NCBI GenBank assembly: GCA_028275265.1
Contig: JAPWUZ010000146.1
Location: 1 to 6,764, forward strand
Reading direction: 5' to 3'
DNA from: Armatimonadota bacterium
Lineage (GTDB): Bacteria > Armatimonadota > HRBIN16
DNA length: 6,764 bases
A program made the position numbers and the translations under genes. Shown here piece after piece: positions 1 to 6,642 of this stretch (positions within the stretch are counted from its first letter, which is position 1; every line of letters begins with the position of its first letter). Under the pieces are notes generated by a model. The model did not search any database and was not told where the DNA came from. It saw only the letters and a list, made by a program, of their open reading frames with translations.

Positions 1-1391
1 CAAAAGCAGCAGCGACTGGGTGCACCTGGGGTGACATCGAACCAAAGCCGCCGGTGGGGGGTAAGCACTCATACCGCTGGGATGCTGTTGACCGGGTTTT
101 GATGGAGTACCAACGTGCTGGGTTCCGCCACTTTCAGGTGTATGTCCGGTGTATGAATCGGTGGGCATCCAGCAAGCCGATCAAACCCGTTGGAGGTGGC
201 AGCTGGGCTCCCAAAGCGGAGCACTGGGAAGACTACAGGGCTTGGCTGCGCGAGTTCGTGCAGCGATATGACCCCCGCCATCCTCATCATGCGCCTGGCT
301 TGCTCTATCCGGTGGAATATTGGGAGATTGAGTCAGAATGGGGCACCGGTTTCTGGCAGGGCACACTGGCAGAATATCTGGAACTGTTGAAGGTGGCTTA
401 CACAACCATCAAACAGGCGAACCCCCGCGCAAAGGTGATTTTAATCGGCTTTTTCCTGGCTGGTGTCTTTGAAGGACACCCCGACCCCCGCGAGATCCCT
501 AGCACCCTGGCCGCGATGCCCGCACAGCGTCGACGAATTAGCGAACAGTATCTTGCGGAGATGAAGGAGATGCTTGCCCATCCGGACCTTTTTGACGTGG
601 TGGAGTTCCATTCCTTAAGCGACTGGAGTGAGATAACCGGTATGGCACGTTTCCTGCGCCAGACAATGCGCCAGTATGGTTACGAAAAACCTGTCTGGGT
701 CGGTGATGTCAACTATACCGCACACCCGCTCATGTTTTGGGGGATACCTGTGCCTCCCTACACGCAGAAACAGAAGCCGGCCATCGAGGACACGTTGAAA
801 GCGCTCACCAATCCGCGCCACCCTCTTCACACGACCGCGCTGGCGTGGCTCCGCGCGGAACAGGCTCGAGGACTCGTCAAGAAGGTGGTGCTTGCTATGG
901 CAGAGGGGCTGGCAGGCATCAATATCGGCAACACAGCCGACTGGGGACTGATCGGTATCCTCTCCCAAATCACGGGCACGGTGGCATTTCAGGGACTTAT
1001 TGATACCACAGGTTTTCCCCCAAAGCCAGGACAGCCGCGTCCGGCCTACCATGCTTTAGCCCTTGTGGCAAAAAAACTGCTGGGGTTCTCGGCGGTAAAG
1101 CCGTTCGACATCGGCAAGGGAGTTTACGCCTACCAGTTCACTGTGCGCAAAGAGCCAGTCTACGTGCTATGGTATGACGACGGGCACCGCTATCTTCCGG
1201 GCGATACGGAGCCGACGACACAAGTAACCCTCTCTTTGCCACAACGCCAGTATACGCTGATAGAAACGCCTATTGTGGGAGACGCTTTGCAAACGCGGAC
1301 CGTCGCACCCTCTCAGGGTGTTTTGACGCTGCGGATAGGCACGACGCCGTTGTTTTTGGAGCCTACGGGGACAGGAGCGCAAACGCCATGA
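1..1391 (+). CDS. Putative glycoside hydrolase, TIM barrel plus C-terminal beta domain (5' end missing)
   Basis: The reading frame is open from the window edge. The codons before the first possible start (GTG at 54) already read like a glycosidase (TWGDIEPKPP), so the true start lies upstream and any signal peptide is not visible. Residues are numbered from the GTG at 54. The N-terminal part has the clan GH-A style Y-R-W-D...D followed by AGFRHFQVYVR, an early strand of a TIM barrel. YWEIESEWG (89-97) is placed like the acid/base strand, with Glu95 the candidate. DVVEFHSLSDW (181-191) fits a later barrel strand with an active-site His. KPVWVGDVNY (212-221) fits the nucleophile strand, but the usual Glu is Asp218. 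Residues about 345-437 look like an all-beta domain ending TTPLFLEP, as in many multidomain glycosidases. The substrate cannot be told; the fold call is firm, the family (GH39, GH42 or GH5-like) is not. The stop codon overlaps the start of the next gene, so the two are probably co-translated. Confidence 0.72.
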   Translation, partial: KAAATGCTWGDIEPKPPVGGKHSYRWDAVDRVLMEYQRAGFRHFQVYVRCMNRWASSKPIKPVGGGSWAPKAEHWEDYRAWLREFVQRYDPRHPHHAPGLLYPVEYWEIESEWGTGFWQGTLAEYLELLKVAYTTIKQANPRAKVILIGFFLAGVFEGHPDPREIPSTLAAMPAQRRRISEQYLAEMKEMLAHPDLFDVVEFHSLSDWSEITGMARFLRQTMRQYGYEKPVWVGDVNYTAHPLMFWGIPVPPYTQKQKPAIEDTLKALTNPRHPLHTTALAWLRAEQARGLVKKVVLAMAEGLAGINIGNTADWGLIGILSQITGTVAFQGLIDTTGFPPKPGQPRPAYHALALVAKKLLGFSAVKPFDIGKGVYAYQFTVRKEPVYVLWYDDGHRYLPGDTEPTTQVTLSLPQRQYTLIETPIVGDALQTRTVAPSQGVLTLRIGTTPLFLEPTGTGAQTP

Positions 1392-2410
1392 GCCTTTCAT
1401 TCCTGCAACCCAAAAGCGGCAATCCACCCGCCACACAGCGAGAGGAACGGATAAGCCTGCCACTGGGCAAGCGAGATTTTTTGACCGGTACCACCCCGAG
1501 CGTGGACCGTAGCCAGAACCCCGCAGCCGCTTTCGTGTTGAGCAAAGAGGTGGGGAAAGTAGTGATGTTCTGGGTAACCCCTAACGGTACAGGATTGTAC
1601 GAGAAGATTTCGCAGGTGAACCCTGTCGCTGGGGTTACCAATTACGAGGTCGTCCGGCGGATGGGACTGGTTCCCATCGTCACGCTGAACCCTTGGACCG
1701 CGCGCCCGGGCAAGGGAGTGGTACGGAACGATGGTTCCGCCAGCGACGATTTCTCTGACGCTCGCTTCGTTAGCCAGCTGTGTCGTGAGGTGCGGCAGAC
1801 AGCGGCACGCTTTCACCCAGAGTATCTTTCTATCGGCAACGAGGTGAACACGGTTTACGAAGCGAAGGGTGAACGTGCGTTCAATGGTCTGGTGTCTCTG
1901 GAGAAGAGCCTGTATCGCGCAGTGAAGGAAACCTCCCCAACCACCAAAGTCGTGGTGGTACTTTCTTACTCGCAGCTGCGGGACCTGCCCGGTGCGCCGA
2001 GGTTTCACCTAATCAGTGCTCTGGAGGACAGCTATGATGTGCTGGGCATCACCACCTATCCATGGAAAGAATACGCTACCGCAGAAGAACTGCCCGCTGA
2101 TTATTATGCCCGGCTCGCGAGCTATACGCGTAAACCCATAGGCTTTACTGAAATCGCCTGGAGCAGTGACCCGACGCAGGGAGGCAGCGAGCAGAAGCAA
2201 GTGGATTACCTGCTGCGTTTCCTCGAACTGACAAAAGGGTTAAAAATGGAGTTCGTTAACTGGGCGTTTTTGCATGATTTGCCGCCTTCCAGCGTCACCG
2301 GCTACGTTGTGCAGCGGTCTCATCTTGGGCTCGGGCTGCGCAAATACGACGGAACGCCCAAGAAGGTATGGCACCATTTTCGCGCGCTTGCGCAGTTGCC
2401 AGGACCTTAA
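1388..2410 (+). CDS. Putative clan GH-A glycoside hydrolase (340 aa)
   Basis: This is a TIM-barrel glycosidase-like protein, probably a retaining enzyme. Visible barrel landmarks are GKVVMFWVTP (56-65), MGLVPIVTLNPW (92-103), YLSIGNEVN (146-154) with Asn151-Glu152 as the expected acid/base pair, YDVLGITTYPW (216-226), and KPIGFTEIAW (249-258) with Glu255 as candidate nucleophile. FVNWAFLHD (289-297) fits the last strand. The layout resembles GH53-type galactanases and related GH-A proteins, but the family and substrate are not certain. There is no clear signal peptide: the first 30 residues are polar. A cytoplasmic enzyme acting on imported oligosaccharides, or a misplaced start, are both possible. 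The ATG at 1388 is supported by its ATGA overlap with the preceding gene and by AGGAG at 1373-1377, ten bases upstream. The stop TAA shares bases with the stop of the convergent GH4 gene. Confidence 0.75.
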   Translation: MSLSFLQPKSGNPPATQREERISLPLGKRDFLTGTTPSVDRSQNPAAAFVLSKEVGKVVMFWVTPNGTGLYEKISQVNPVAGVTNYEVVRRMGLVPIVTLNPWTARPGKGVVRNDGSASDDFSDARFVSQLCREVRQTAARFHPEYLSIGNEVNTVYEAKGERAFNGLVSLEKSLYRAVKETSPTTKVVVVLSYSQLRDLPGAPRFHLISALEDSYDVLGITTYPWKEYATAEELPADYYARLASYTRKPIGFTEIAWSSDPTQGGSEQKQVDYLLRFLELTKGLKMEFVNWAFLHDLPPSSVTGYVVQRSHLGLGLRKYDGTPKKVWHHFRALAQLPGP

Positions 2411-3750
2411 TGCAGCGGCGGTAGCACCTCCTTCTGCAGTTCCAGCATCTCGTCTACCATCTGCACGGCGTTGCGGTAAGAGTCTACCGTCGGCTCCAGC
2501 AGTACCGCCTGCAGCAGCTTCTCTTTCGATCGCTCCGCAAGCGCCTCCACCAGCAGCTGGTGGATGCTCGCCTGCTGGCGTAGCATCGCAGCAATGGCTT
2601 CGGGCAGGGGCTCCATCTGCAGGGGATGAATGCCCTCTGCGTCGCCGATAGCAGGAACTTCAACCACCGTCTCGTCGGGCAGGTTGGGTATCGCACCGCG
2701 ATTGGGCACGTTCACGGCGGGCAGACTGTGCCGAACACCACAGGCAATAGACTCCATAATGGGTGCAGCGAGCTCGCCCGATGGCTTCAAAGGAGCATCT
2801 TCCAGCCGCCAGGGTTGAGGTGGTTCCGGTTTCCATGGACGGCGGGTGGGGTCGCCTGTGAGTGAGTACACAAACTCGGGAATGCGCCCGGTTTGCCAGG
2901 GATGACCGTCGGCGGGGTCGTAGAAGAACTGCAGTTCGCTGCACACGAACTCATCCGCCCAGCGGATGTACTCGCCGTAGTGATTGGGAGCAGGCGAGGG
3001 CCACAGTCCGAACCGTCGGAACAGAATGCGCGCCAGACCATACTCATGCCACTCGGCGAGCCAGTCCCCTTCTCGCTCGCGCTCTCGCAGCAGGGGATAC
3101 AGGTCCTCTCCGGTGCGCTTGTGGCGGATGGTCTGGAACCACGTGAAGTGATTGATGCCGCAGGCAGTCGCCTCTATCTCCTCTGTCGGAATGCCCAGAA
3201 TGTGAGCGATTTGCGCCAGCCCGATGAAATAACCGTGACACAAGCCCACCACGCGAATGCTGGTCAGGCGCGATACCGCCTCACACAGCTTGTGCTCGGG
3301 GTTGGAGAAGTTGATGAGCCAGGCATCGGGGCAGAGCCTCTCCATGGTGCGGGCAATCTCCACCGTAGGTGCCATGTTGCGCAGCGCATGGAACAGCCCT
3401 CCCGGACCGCCGTTCTCGCCGAACACCTGCCGAAAGCCGTACTTGCGCGGAATATGGAAATCCTGAGACCAGTACAGGAAACGGTTCACGTCAATGGCGC
3501 ACACGGCGAAACGTGCCCCATCCAGTGCGCGCTGCAGGTCAGTGGTGGCTTCGATGGTTACCTTCACGCCCAGTTTCTCTGCCGCATAGCGTGCGTACCG
3601 CTCCACATCCACCAGATGCTCGGCGACTTTATCCATGAGCACGAGATGAACCCCTGCCTCGACGAGTGGCTTGCTCAGCAACACATCGCGTATCGTAGAA
3701 GGTCCGAACGACCGACTCCCTGCGCCGATCAGGGCTATCTTGACAGGCAT
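2407..3750 (-). CDS. GH4 family NAD- and metal-dependent glycosidase (alpha-galactosidase/alpha-glucuronidase type)
   Basis: The protein has 447 aa, the normal length for GH4. GH4 enzymes hydrolyse glycosides by an NAD-dependent redox-elimination mechanism with a divalent metal, usually in the cytoplasm. The N-terminus is a Rossmann fold with the dinucleotide loop GAGSRSF (9-15) and an acidic strand end, LVLMD (36-40). NFSNPE (147-152) is the family signature. The metal-site residues are Cys171-His172 in GLCHG and Asn200-His201 in CGINHFTW. NHYGEY (256-261) and the C-terminal VNVPNRGAIPNLPDE (347-361) are typical of the family. The CHG triplet differs from the CHS I associate with MelA-type alpha-galactosidases and from the CN-P of phospho-glycosidases. 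As I recall, CHG marks alpha-glucuronidase-like members, so substrate is left open. The start is well supported by GGAGGT at 3755-3760 (minus strand), four bases before the ATG. It is divergent from rpsO and convergent with the GH-A gene, so it needs its own promoter, which I could not identify. Confidence 0.9.
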   Translation of the reverse strand: MPVKIALIGAGSRSFGPSTIRDVLLSKPLVEAGVHLVLMDKVAEHLVDVERYARYAAEKLGVKVTIEATTDLQRALDGARFAVCAIDVNRFLYWSQDFHIPRKYGFRQVFGENGGPGGLFHALRNMAPTVEIARTMERLCPDAWLINFSNPEHKLCEAVSRLTSIRVVGLCHGYFIGLAQIAHILGIPTEEIEATACGINHFTWFQTIRHKRTGEDLYPLLREREREGDWLAEWHEYGLARILFRRFGLWPSPAPNHYGEYIRWADEFVCSELQFFYDPADGHPWQTGRIPEFVYSLTGDPTRRPWKPEPPQPWRLEDAPLKPSGELAAPIMESIACGVRHSLPAVNVPNRGAIPNLPDETVVEVPAIGDAEGIHPLQMEPLPEAIAAMLRQQASIHQLLVEALAERSKEKLLQAVLLEPTVDSYRNAVQMVDEMLELQKEVLPPLH

Positions 3751-3840
3751 GGTGACCTCCGGTTTGCAAAAGATTCCATCTGATGTTTCGGAGTGAGAGG
3801 TGTGCGGTTCCTGCTGTGTATTCTCAACCCCCCCTCCCGA

Positions 3841-3869
3841 TTGACTTCTGCCCGTGTATGTGCTAAACT
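3841..3869 (+). promoter_or_regulatory. Sigma-A/sigma-70 promoter for rpsO-pnp
   Basis: The -35 box TTGACT (3841-3846) and -10 box TAAACT (3864-3869) are separated by exactly 17 bases, and a TGn extension (3861-3863) precedes the -10 box. This is close to consensus, and transcription would start near 3875-3877. It is the only strong promoter I see in the divergent region, and it points toward rpsO. The predicted start falls at the first bases of the structured leader. Confidence 0.75.
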
Positions 3870-3873
3870 ATCA

Positions 3874-3973
3874 TGGTGCGTCAGCGGAGCATCGCCTTCT
3901 GCCGTTGTGCCGTTGTCCCTCCGGGGACAACCGTAGAACGGCACGGAGACGGTGAAAGCGAGGCGACGCACCA
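3874..3973 (+). promoter_or_regulatory. Structured 5' leader of rpsO, candidate S15-responsive or RNA-stability element
   Basis: The RNA can close on itself. The outer stem is 3874-3882 (TGGTGCGTC) with 3965-3973 (GACGCACCA), 9 bp. The inner hairpin pairs 3901-3906 with 3948-3953 (6 bp including two G-U), then 3907-3914 with 3937-3944 (GTGCCGTT/AACGGCAC, 8 bp), then 3915-3919 with 3924-3928 (GTCCC/GGGAC). The loop is UCCG closed by C-G, a member of the very stable UNCG tetraloops. A competing helix, 3892-3897 (TCGCCT) with 3961-3966 (AGGCGA), shares two bases with the outer stem, so two folds may exchange. The structure begins at the predicted transcription start and ends 37 bases before the rpsO start codon. 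In several bacteria S15 represses its own translation by binding such leaders, often at a multi-helix junction. That role here is inference, and I do not recognise a described class. No run of T follows, so it is not an intrinsic terminator. Confidence 0.6.
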
Positions 3974-3990
3974 CTAATCCCAACCACGGA

Positions 3991-3997
3991 AAGGGGG
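3991..3997 (+). promoter_or_regulatory. Probable rpsO ribosome binding site
   Basis: AAGGGGG lies 13 bases before the rpsO ATG, longer than the usual spacing. A second purine stretch, GGAG at 4006-4009, is only one base from the ATG, too close for a normal Shine-Dalgarno contact. Neither is ideal, which would fit a translation start controlled by the leader or simply a weak site. The start itself is fixed by the S15 alignment. Confidence 0.4.
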
Positions 3998-4010
3998 AAA
4001 AGCACGGAGA

Positions 4011-4286
4011 ATGCCGCTGACCAAAGAGCAGAAAGCCGAGATTATCCAGAAGTACCAGCGCAAAGAGGGCGATACCGGTTCGCCCGAAGTGCAGGTTGCT
4101 TTGTTAACGGCGCGCATCCAGCTGCTCACCGAGCACCTGCGCCAGCACAAGCATGATTACCATACCCGGCGCGGGCTGATGATGCTGGTGGGTGAGCGCA
4201 AACGTTTGCTCGACTATCTGGCTCGACAGGACATTCAGCGCTACCGCGCGCTGGTCAGCTCACTGGGCATCCGGAGCAAGCAGTAG
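4011..4286 (+). CDS. rpsO: 30S ribosomal protein S15
   Basis: The protein has 91 aa, against 89 in E. coli. S15 is a primary binding protein of the 30S central domain; it contacts the three-way junction of 16S rRNA helices 20, 21 and 22 and a G-U/G-C site in helix 22. DTGSPEVQVA (21-30) is the family signature. HLRQHKHDYHTRRG (42-55) carries the rRNA-binding His42, His46 and Asp49, equivalent to E. coli His41, His45 and Asp48; the E. coli Ser51 position is Thr52. LLDYLARQDIQRY (66-78) matches the C-terminal helix, and the protein ends in a basic tail. The start gives the canonical MPLTKEQK beginning with no in-frame extension needed. It is first in an rpsO-pnp operon behind a strong promoter and a structured leader, with 55 bases to pnp. 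Confidence 0.98.
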   Translation: MPLTKEQKAEIIQKYQRKEGDTGSPEVQVALLTARIQLLTEHLRQHKHDYHTRRGLMMLVGERKRLLDYLARQDIQRYRALVSSLGIRSKQ

Positions 4287-4341
4287 CGGTTACCTGTGTA
4301 GCCAGAAGCCAAGAATCAGCCAAGAGGAGTCCCATCTATCC

Positions 4342-6567
4342 ATGATACACACCGTCGAAGTGGAAGTCGCCGGTCAACTTATCCAGATTGAGACCGGCCG
4401 TGTCGCCAAGCAAGCAAACGGTGCCGTTCTCGTGCGTTCGGGCGACACCATCGTGCTTTGCACCGCCACCATGAGCAGGGAAGTACGCACCGATATCGAT
4501 TTCTTTCCGCTGGTGGTGGACTACGAGGAACGCAAGTATTCCGTCGGCAAAATACCGGGTGGGTTCATTAAGCGAGGAGGGCGCCCCAGTGACAAGGCGG
4601 TGTTGACCGCGCGCCTGATTGACCGCCCACTGCGTCCGCTGTTCCCCAGCGGGATGCGCAACGAGGTGCAGGTTATCGCCATGCCTCTGTCGGTGGATAA
4701 CGAGCACCTGCCCGACGTGCTATCCATCATCGGCGCATCTGCCGCGCTGACCGTATCGAACATCCCGTTCAACGGTCCCGTCGGCGCAGTACGCATCGGC
4801 AAGGTAAACGGCGAGTTCGTTATCAACCCCTCATTTGACCAGGTGGAGAACGGCGACCTGGACCTGGTGGTCGCAGGCACCAAAGACTACATCGTGATGG
4901 TCGAAGCGGGTGCAAACGAAGTCAGCGAGGCAGAAATCCTCGAAGCGCTGGACCTTGCCCACGAACACATCAAGCCGATTTGCGCCGTTCAGGAAGAGCT
5001 CGCCGCAAAGGTGGGCACGACGAAGGCAGACATACCTTTCTACAGTGTGCCCGAAGACATCCTTGCCCGCGTGCGCGAGCAATTTGCCGAGCAGGTGCTG
5101 CAAGCCATCCAGCAACCGGACAAGTCGGCGCGAGAGGAAGCCATCGAACTGCTCAAGGATGAGATTGTGCAGGCACTGCTGCCGGAGTATCCGGAACAGG
5201 AGACCGACCTGCGCGAAGCTGCCGACAAGGTGGTCAAAGAGCAGGTGCGCCGGCTCATCATTGAGTACAAAGTGCGCCCCGATGGGCGAAAGTACGACGA
5301 GATTCGTCCCATCAGCTGCATGGTCGGGCTGCTCCCCAGGGTGCACGGCTCTGCCCTGTTCACCCGTGGGCAGACGCAGGTGTTGACCAGCGTGACGTTG
5401 GGACCGATGGAGGAGGCACAGATTATCGACACGCTGGAGGAGGACGGGTTCAAGCGCTACATGCATTTCTACAACTTCCCGCCCTATAGCGTGGGCGAGA
5501 CACGTCCCCTGCGTGGTCCCGGCAGGCGCGAAATCGGTCACGGTGCGCTGGCGGAACGCGCCTTGCGTCCCATGATTCCGCCCGAAGAGGAGTTCCCCTA
5601 CGCCATCCTGCTCACCTCCGAAGTGCTGGAGTCCAACGGTTCCACCTCCATGGCGAGCGTATGTGGCTCTACGCTGGCGCTGATGGACGCAGGGGTGCAG
5701 ATTAAAGCCCCCGTTGCGGGCGTAGCGATGGGCTTGATGACACAGGGCGATGAGTGGGTGGTGCTCAGCGACATCCAGGGCATGGAAGATTTTTCCGGCG
5801 ATATGGACTTTAAGGTCGCAGGCACTGCCAGAGGCATCACCGCCCTGCAGCTGGACACCAAGATTTCGGGTATCCCCCGACCGGTGTTCGAGCGCGCCCT
5901 GGAGCAGGCACGACAGGGCAGACTGTACATCCTGGAGAAGATGCTCGAAACCATCGACAAGCCCCGCGACCACATCAGCCCCTACGCACCGCGCATCATC
6001 GTTATGGAGATACATCCCGACAAAATCGGCGATGTCATCGGTCCCGGCGGGCGTATCATCAAAAAAATCCTCGCCGATACAGGCACACGCATCCAGATCG
6101 AGCAGGATGGGCGCGTTTACATCGCGGCGGACGATGAGGAAAGCGGAGAGCGGGCGCGCAAGATGATCGAGGATTTGACGCGCGATGTGGTAGTGGGAGA
6201 AACCTTCCTCGGAAAGGTCACCCGTACCTCCTCGCTGGGGGTGTTTGTGGAGATTCTGCCCGGTAAGGAAGGACTGGTGCCGCTGTCCCAGCTATCCGAC
6301 CAGCGGGTGCGCCGCGCCGATGAACTGGTGAAGGTAGGCGACGAGATTCTGGTGAAGGTGGTGGAGATAGACAACCTCGGCAGGATCAACTTGAGCGCGC
6401 GCGGCCTGCACAACGTGTTCAGCGGTCAGGCAGCGGGCTCACCTCCACCGTCGGGTCCACGCACAGGTGGTGGACACGAGCCATCCGGCTACGGACGGGG
6501 TGGGGAAGTGCGCCGTCACCGCGGCGATGACGATACACCCCGAGCGCGATTTCGCCCGAAACGCTAA
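4342..6567 (+). CDS. pnp: Polyribonucleotide nucleotidyltransferase (PNPase)
   Basis: PNPase is a trimeric 3'-5' phosphorolytic exoribonuclease of mRNA turnover in the cytoplasm. The 741-aa protein has the complete order: RNase PH domain 1 (about 4-145, with FFPLVVDYEE and a GGFIKRGGRPSD segment), helical linker (about 195-310), RNase PH domain 2 (about 312-535), KH domain (about 553-612, GPGG loop at 567-570) and S1 domain (about 619-688). Catalytic residues are kept: Asp483, Asp489 and Lys491 in EDFSGDMDFK match E. coli Asp486, Asp492 and Lys494; Arg395-Arg396 and the phosphate-binding SNGSTSMASVCGS (431-443) are intact. A 50-residue Gly/Pro/Arg-rich tail follows S1. The frame is open upstream to an ATG at 4192, but that overlaps rpsO and adds unrelated residues. 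The ATG at 4342 gives the family start and has GAGGAG at 4324-4329, 12 bases away. No terminator or long hairpin is seen between rpsO and pnp. Confidence 0.98.
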   Translation: MIHTVEVEVAGQLIQIETGRVAKQANGAVLVRSGDTIVLCTATMSREVRTDIDFFPLVVDYEERKYSVGKIPGGFIKRGGRPSDKAVLTARLIDRPLRPLFPSGMRNEVQVIAMPLSVDNEHLPDVLSIIGASAALTVSNIPFNGPVGAVRIGKVNGEFVINPSFDQVENGDLDLVVAGTKDYIVMVEAGANEVSEAEILEALDLAHEHIKPICAVQEELAAKVGTTKADIPFYSVPEDILARVREQFAEQVLQAIQQPDKSAREEAIELLKDEIVQALLPEYPEQETDLREAADKVVKEQVRRLIIEYKVRPDGRKYDEIRPISCMVGLLPRVHGSALFTRGQTQVLTSVTLGPMEEAQIIDTLEEDGFKRYMHFYNFPPYSVGETRPLRGPGRREIGHGALAERALRPMIPPEEEFPYAILLTSEVLESNGSTSMASVCGSTLALMDAGVQIKAPVAGVAMGLMTQGDEWVVLSDIQGMEDFSGDMDFKVAGTARGITALQLDTKISGIPRPVFERALEQARQGRLYILEKMLETIDKPRDHISPYAPRIIVMEIHPDKIGDVIGPGGRIIKKILADTGTRIQIEQDGRVYIAADDEESGERARKMIEDLTRDVVVGETFLGKVTRTSSLGVFVEILPGKEGLVPLSQLSDQRVRRADELVKVGDEILVKVVEIDNLGRINLSARGLHNVFSGQAAGSPPPSGPRTGGGHEPSGYGRGGEVRRHRGDDDTPRARFRPKR

Positions 6568-6588
6568 GACAGGCACTGCCCTGACACA

Positions 6589-6616
6589 CCCCTCTCCCGC
6601 CGCAACGGGAGAGGGG
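6589..6616. repeat. Perfect 11-bp inverted repeat between pnp and the M16 gene
   Basis: CCCCTCTCCCG (6589-6599) and CGGGAGAGGGG (6606-6616) pair perfectly around a six-base loop, CCGCAA. The following GGGTGAGAGG (6621-6630) and the general pattern of CCTCTCCC, GGGAGAGGGG and a GGGTGAG tail resemble a palindromic repeat I know to be scattered between genes in many bacterial genomes. A T run (6631-6635) begins 14 bases past the stem, too far for a normal intrinsic terminator. In RNA it would still form a very stable hairpin, which could protect the 3' end of pnp mRNA or reduce read-through. Copy number in this genome cannot be judged, since the window holds one copy. Confidence 0.7.
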
Positions 6617-6642
6617 CAGAGGGTGAGAGGTTTTTCTGTAAC

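Noticed and set aside
54..56. GTG at 54 as the start of the first glycosidase-like gene
   Set aside because: The frame stays open to the window edge and the upstream residues (TWGDIEPKPP) read as part of the protein fold.
2893..3783. 296-codon open frame on the plus strand over the GH4 gene
   Set aside because: The opposite strand encodes a complete GH4 protein with all motifs; this frame has no recognisable motif and no good start signal.
3827..3839. C-rich tract upstream of the rpsO promoter as a regulatory site
   Set aside because: It is a simple run of C and T with no symmetry or repeat partner; it lies before the transcription start and I can assign no role.
3751..3840. Promoter for the GH4 gene on the minus strand
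   Set aside because: TTGAGA can be found on the minus strand, but no -10 box lies at a proper distance; no candidate was good enough to list.
3874..3973. A known metabolite riboswitch (TPP, SAM, cobalamin, c-di-GMP)
   Set aside because: None of the conserved core sequences that I know for those classes is present; the downstream gene is ribosomal.
4192..4341. N-terminal extension of pnp from an ATG at 4192
   Set aside because: It overlaps rpsO by 95 bases, adds residues not found in PNPase, and the ATG at 4342 has a ribosome site and the family N-terminus.
4831..6015. 394-codon open frame on the minus strand inside pnp
   Set aside because: It lies fully antisense to an unmistakable PNPase gene, has no family resemblance and reflects the codon bias of the plus-strand gene.
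6589..6635. Classical intrinsic terminator after pnp
   Set aside because: The stem is strong, but the T run starts 14 bases after it, so it lacks the adjacent U tract.
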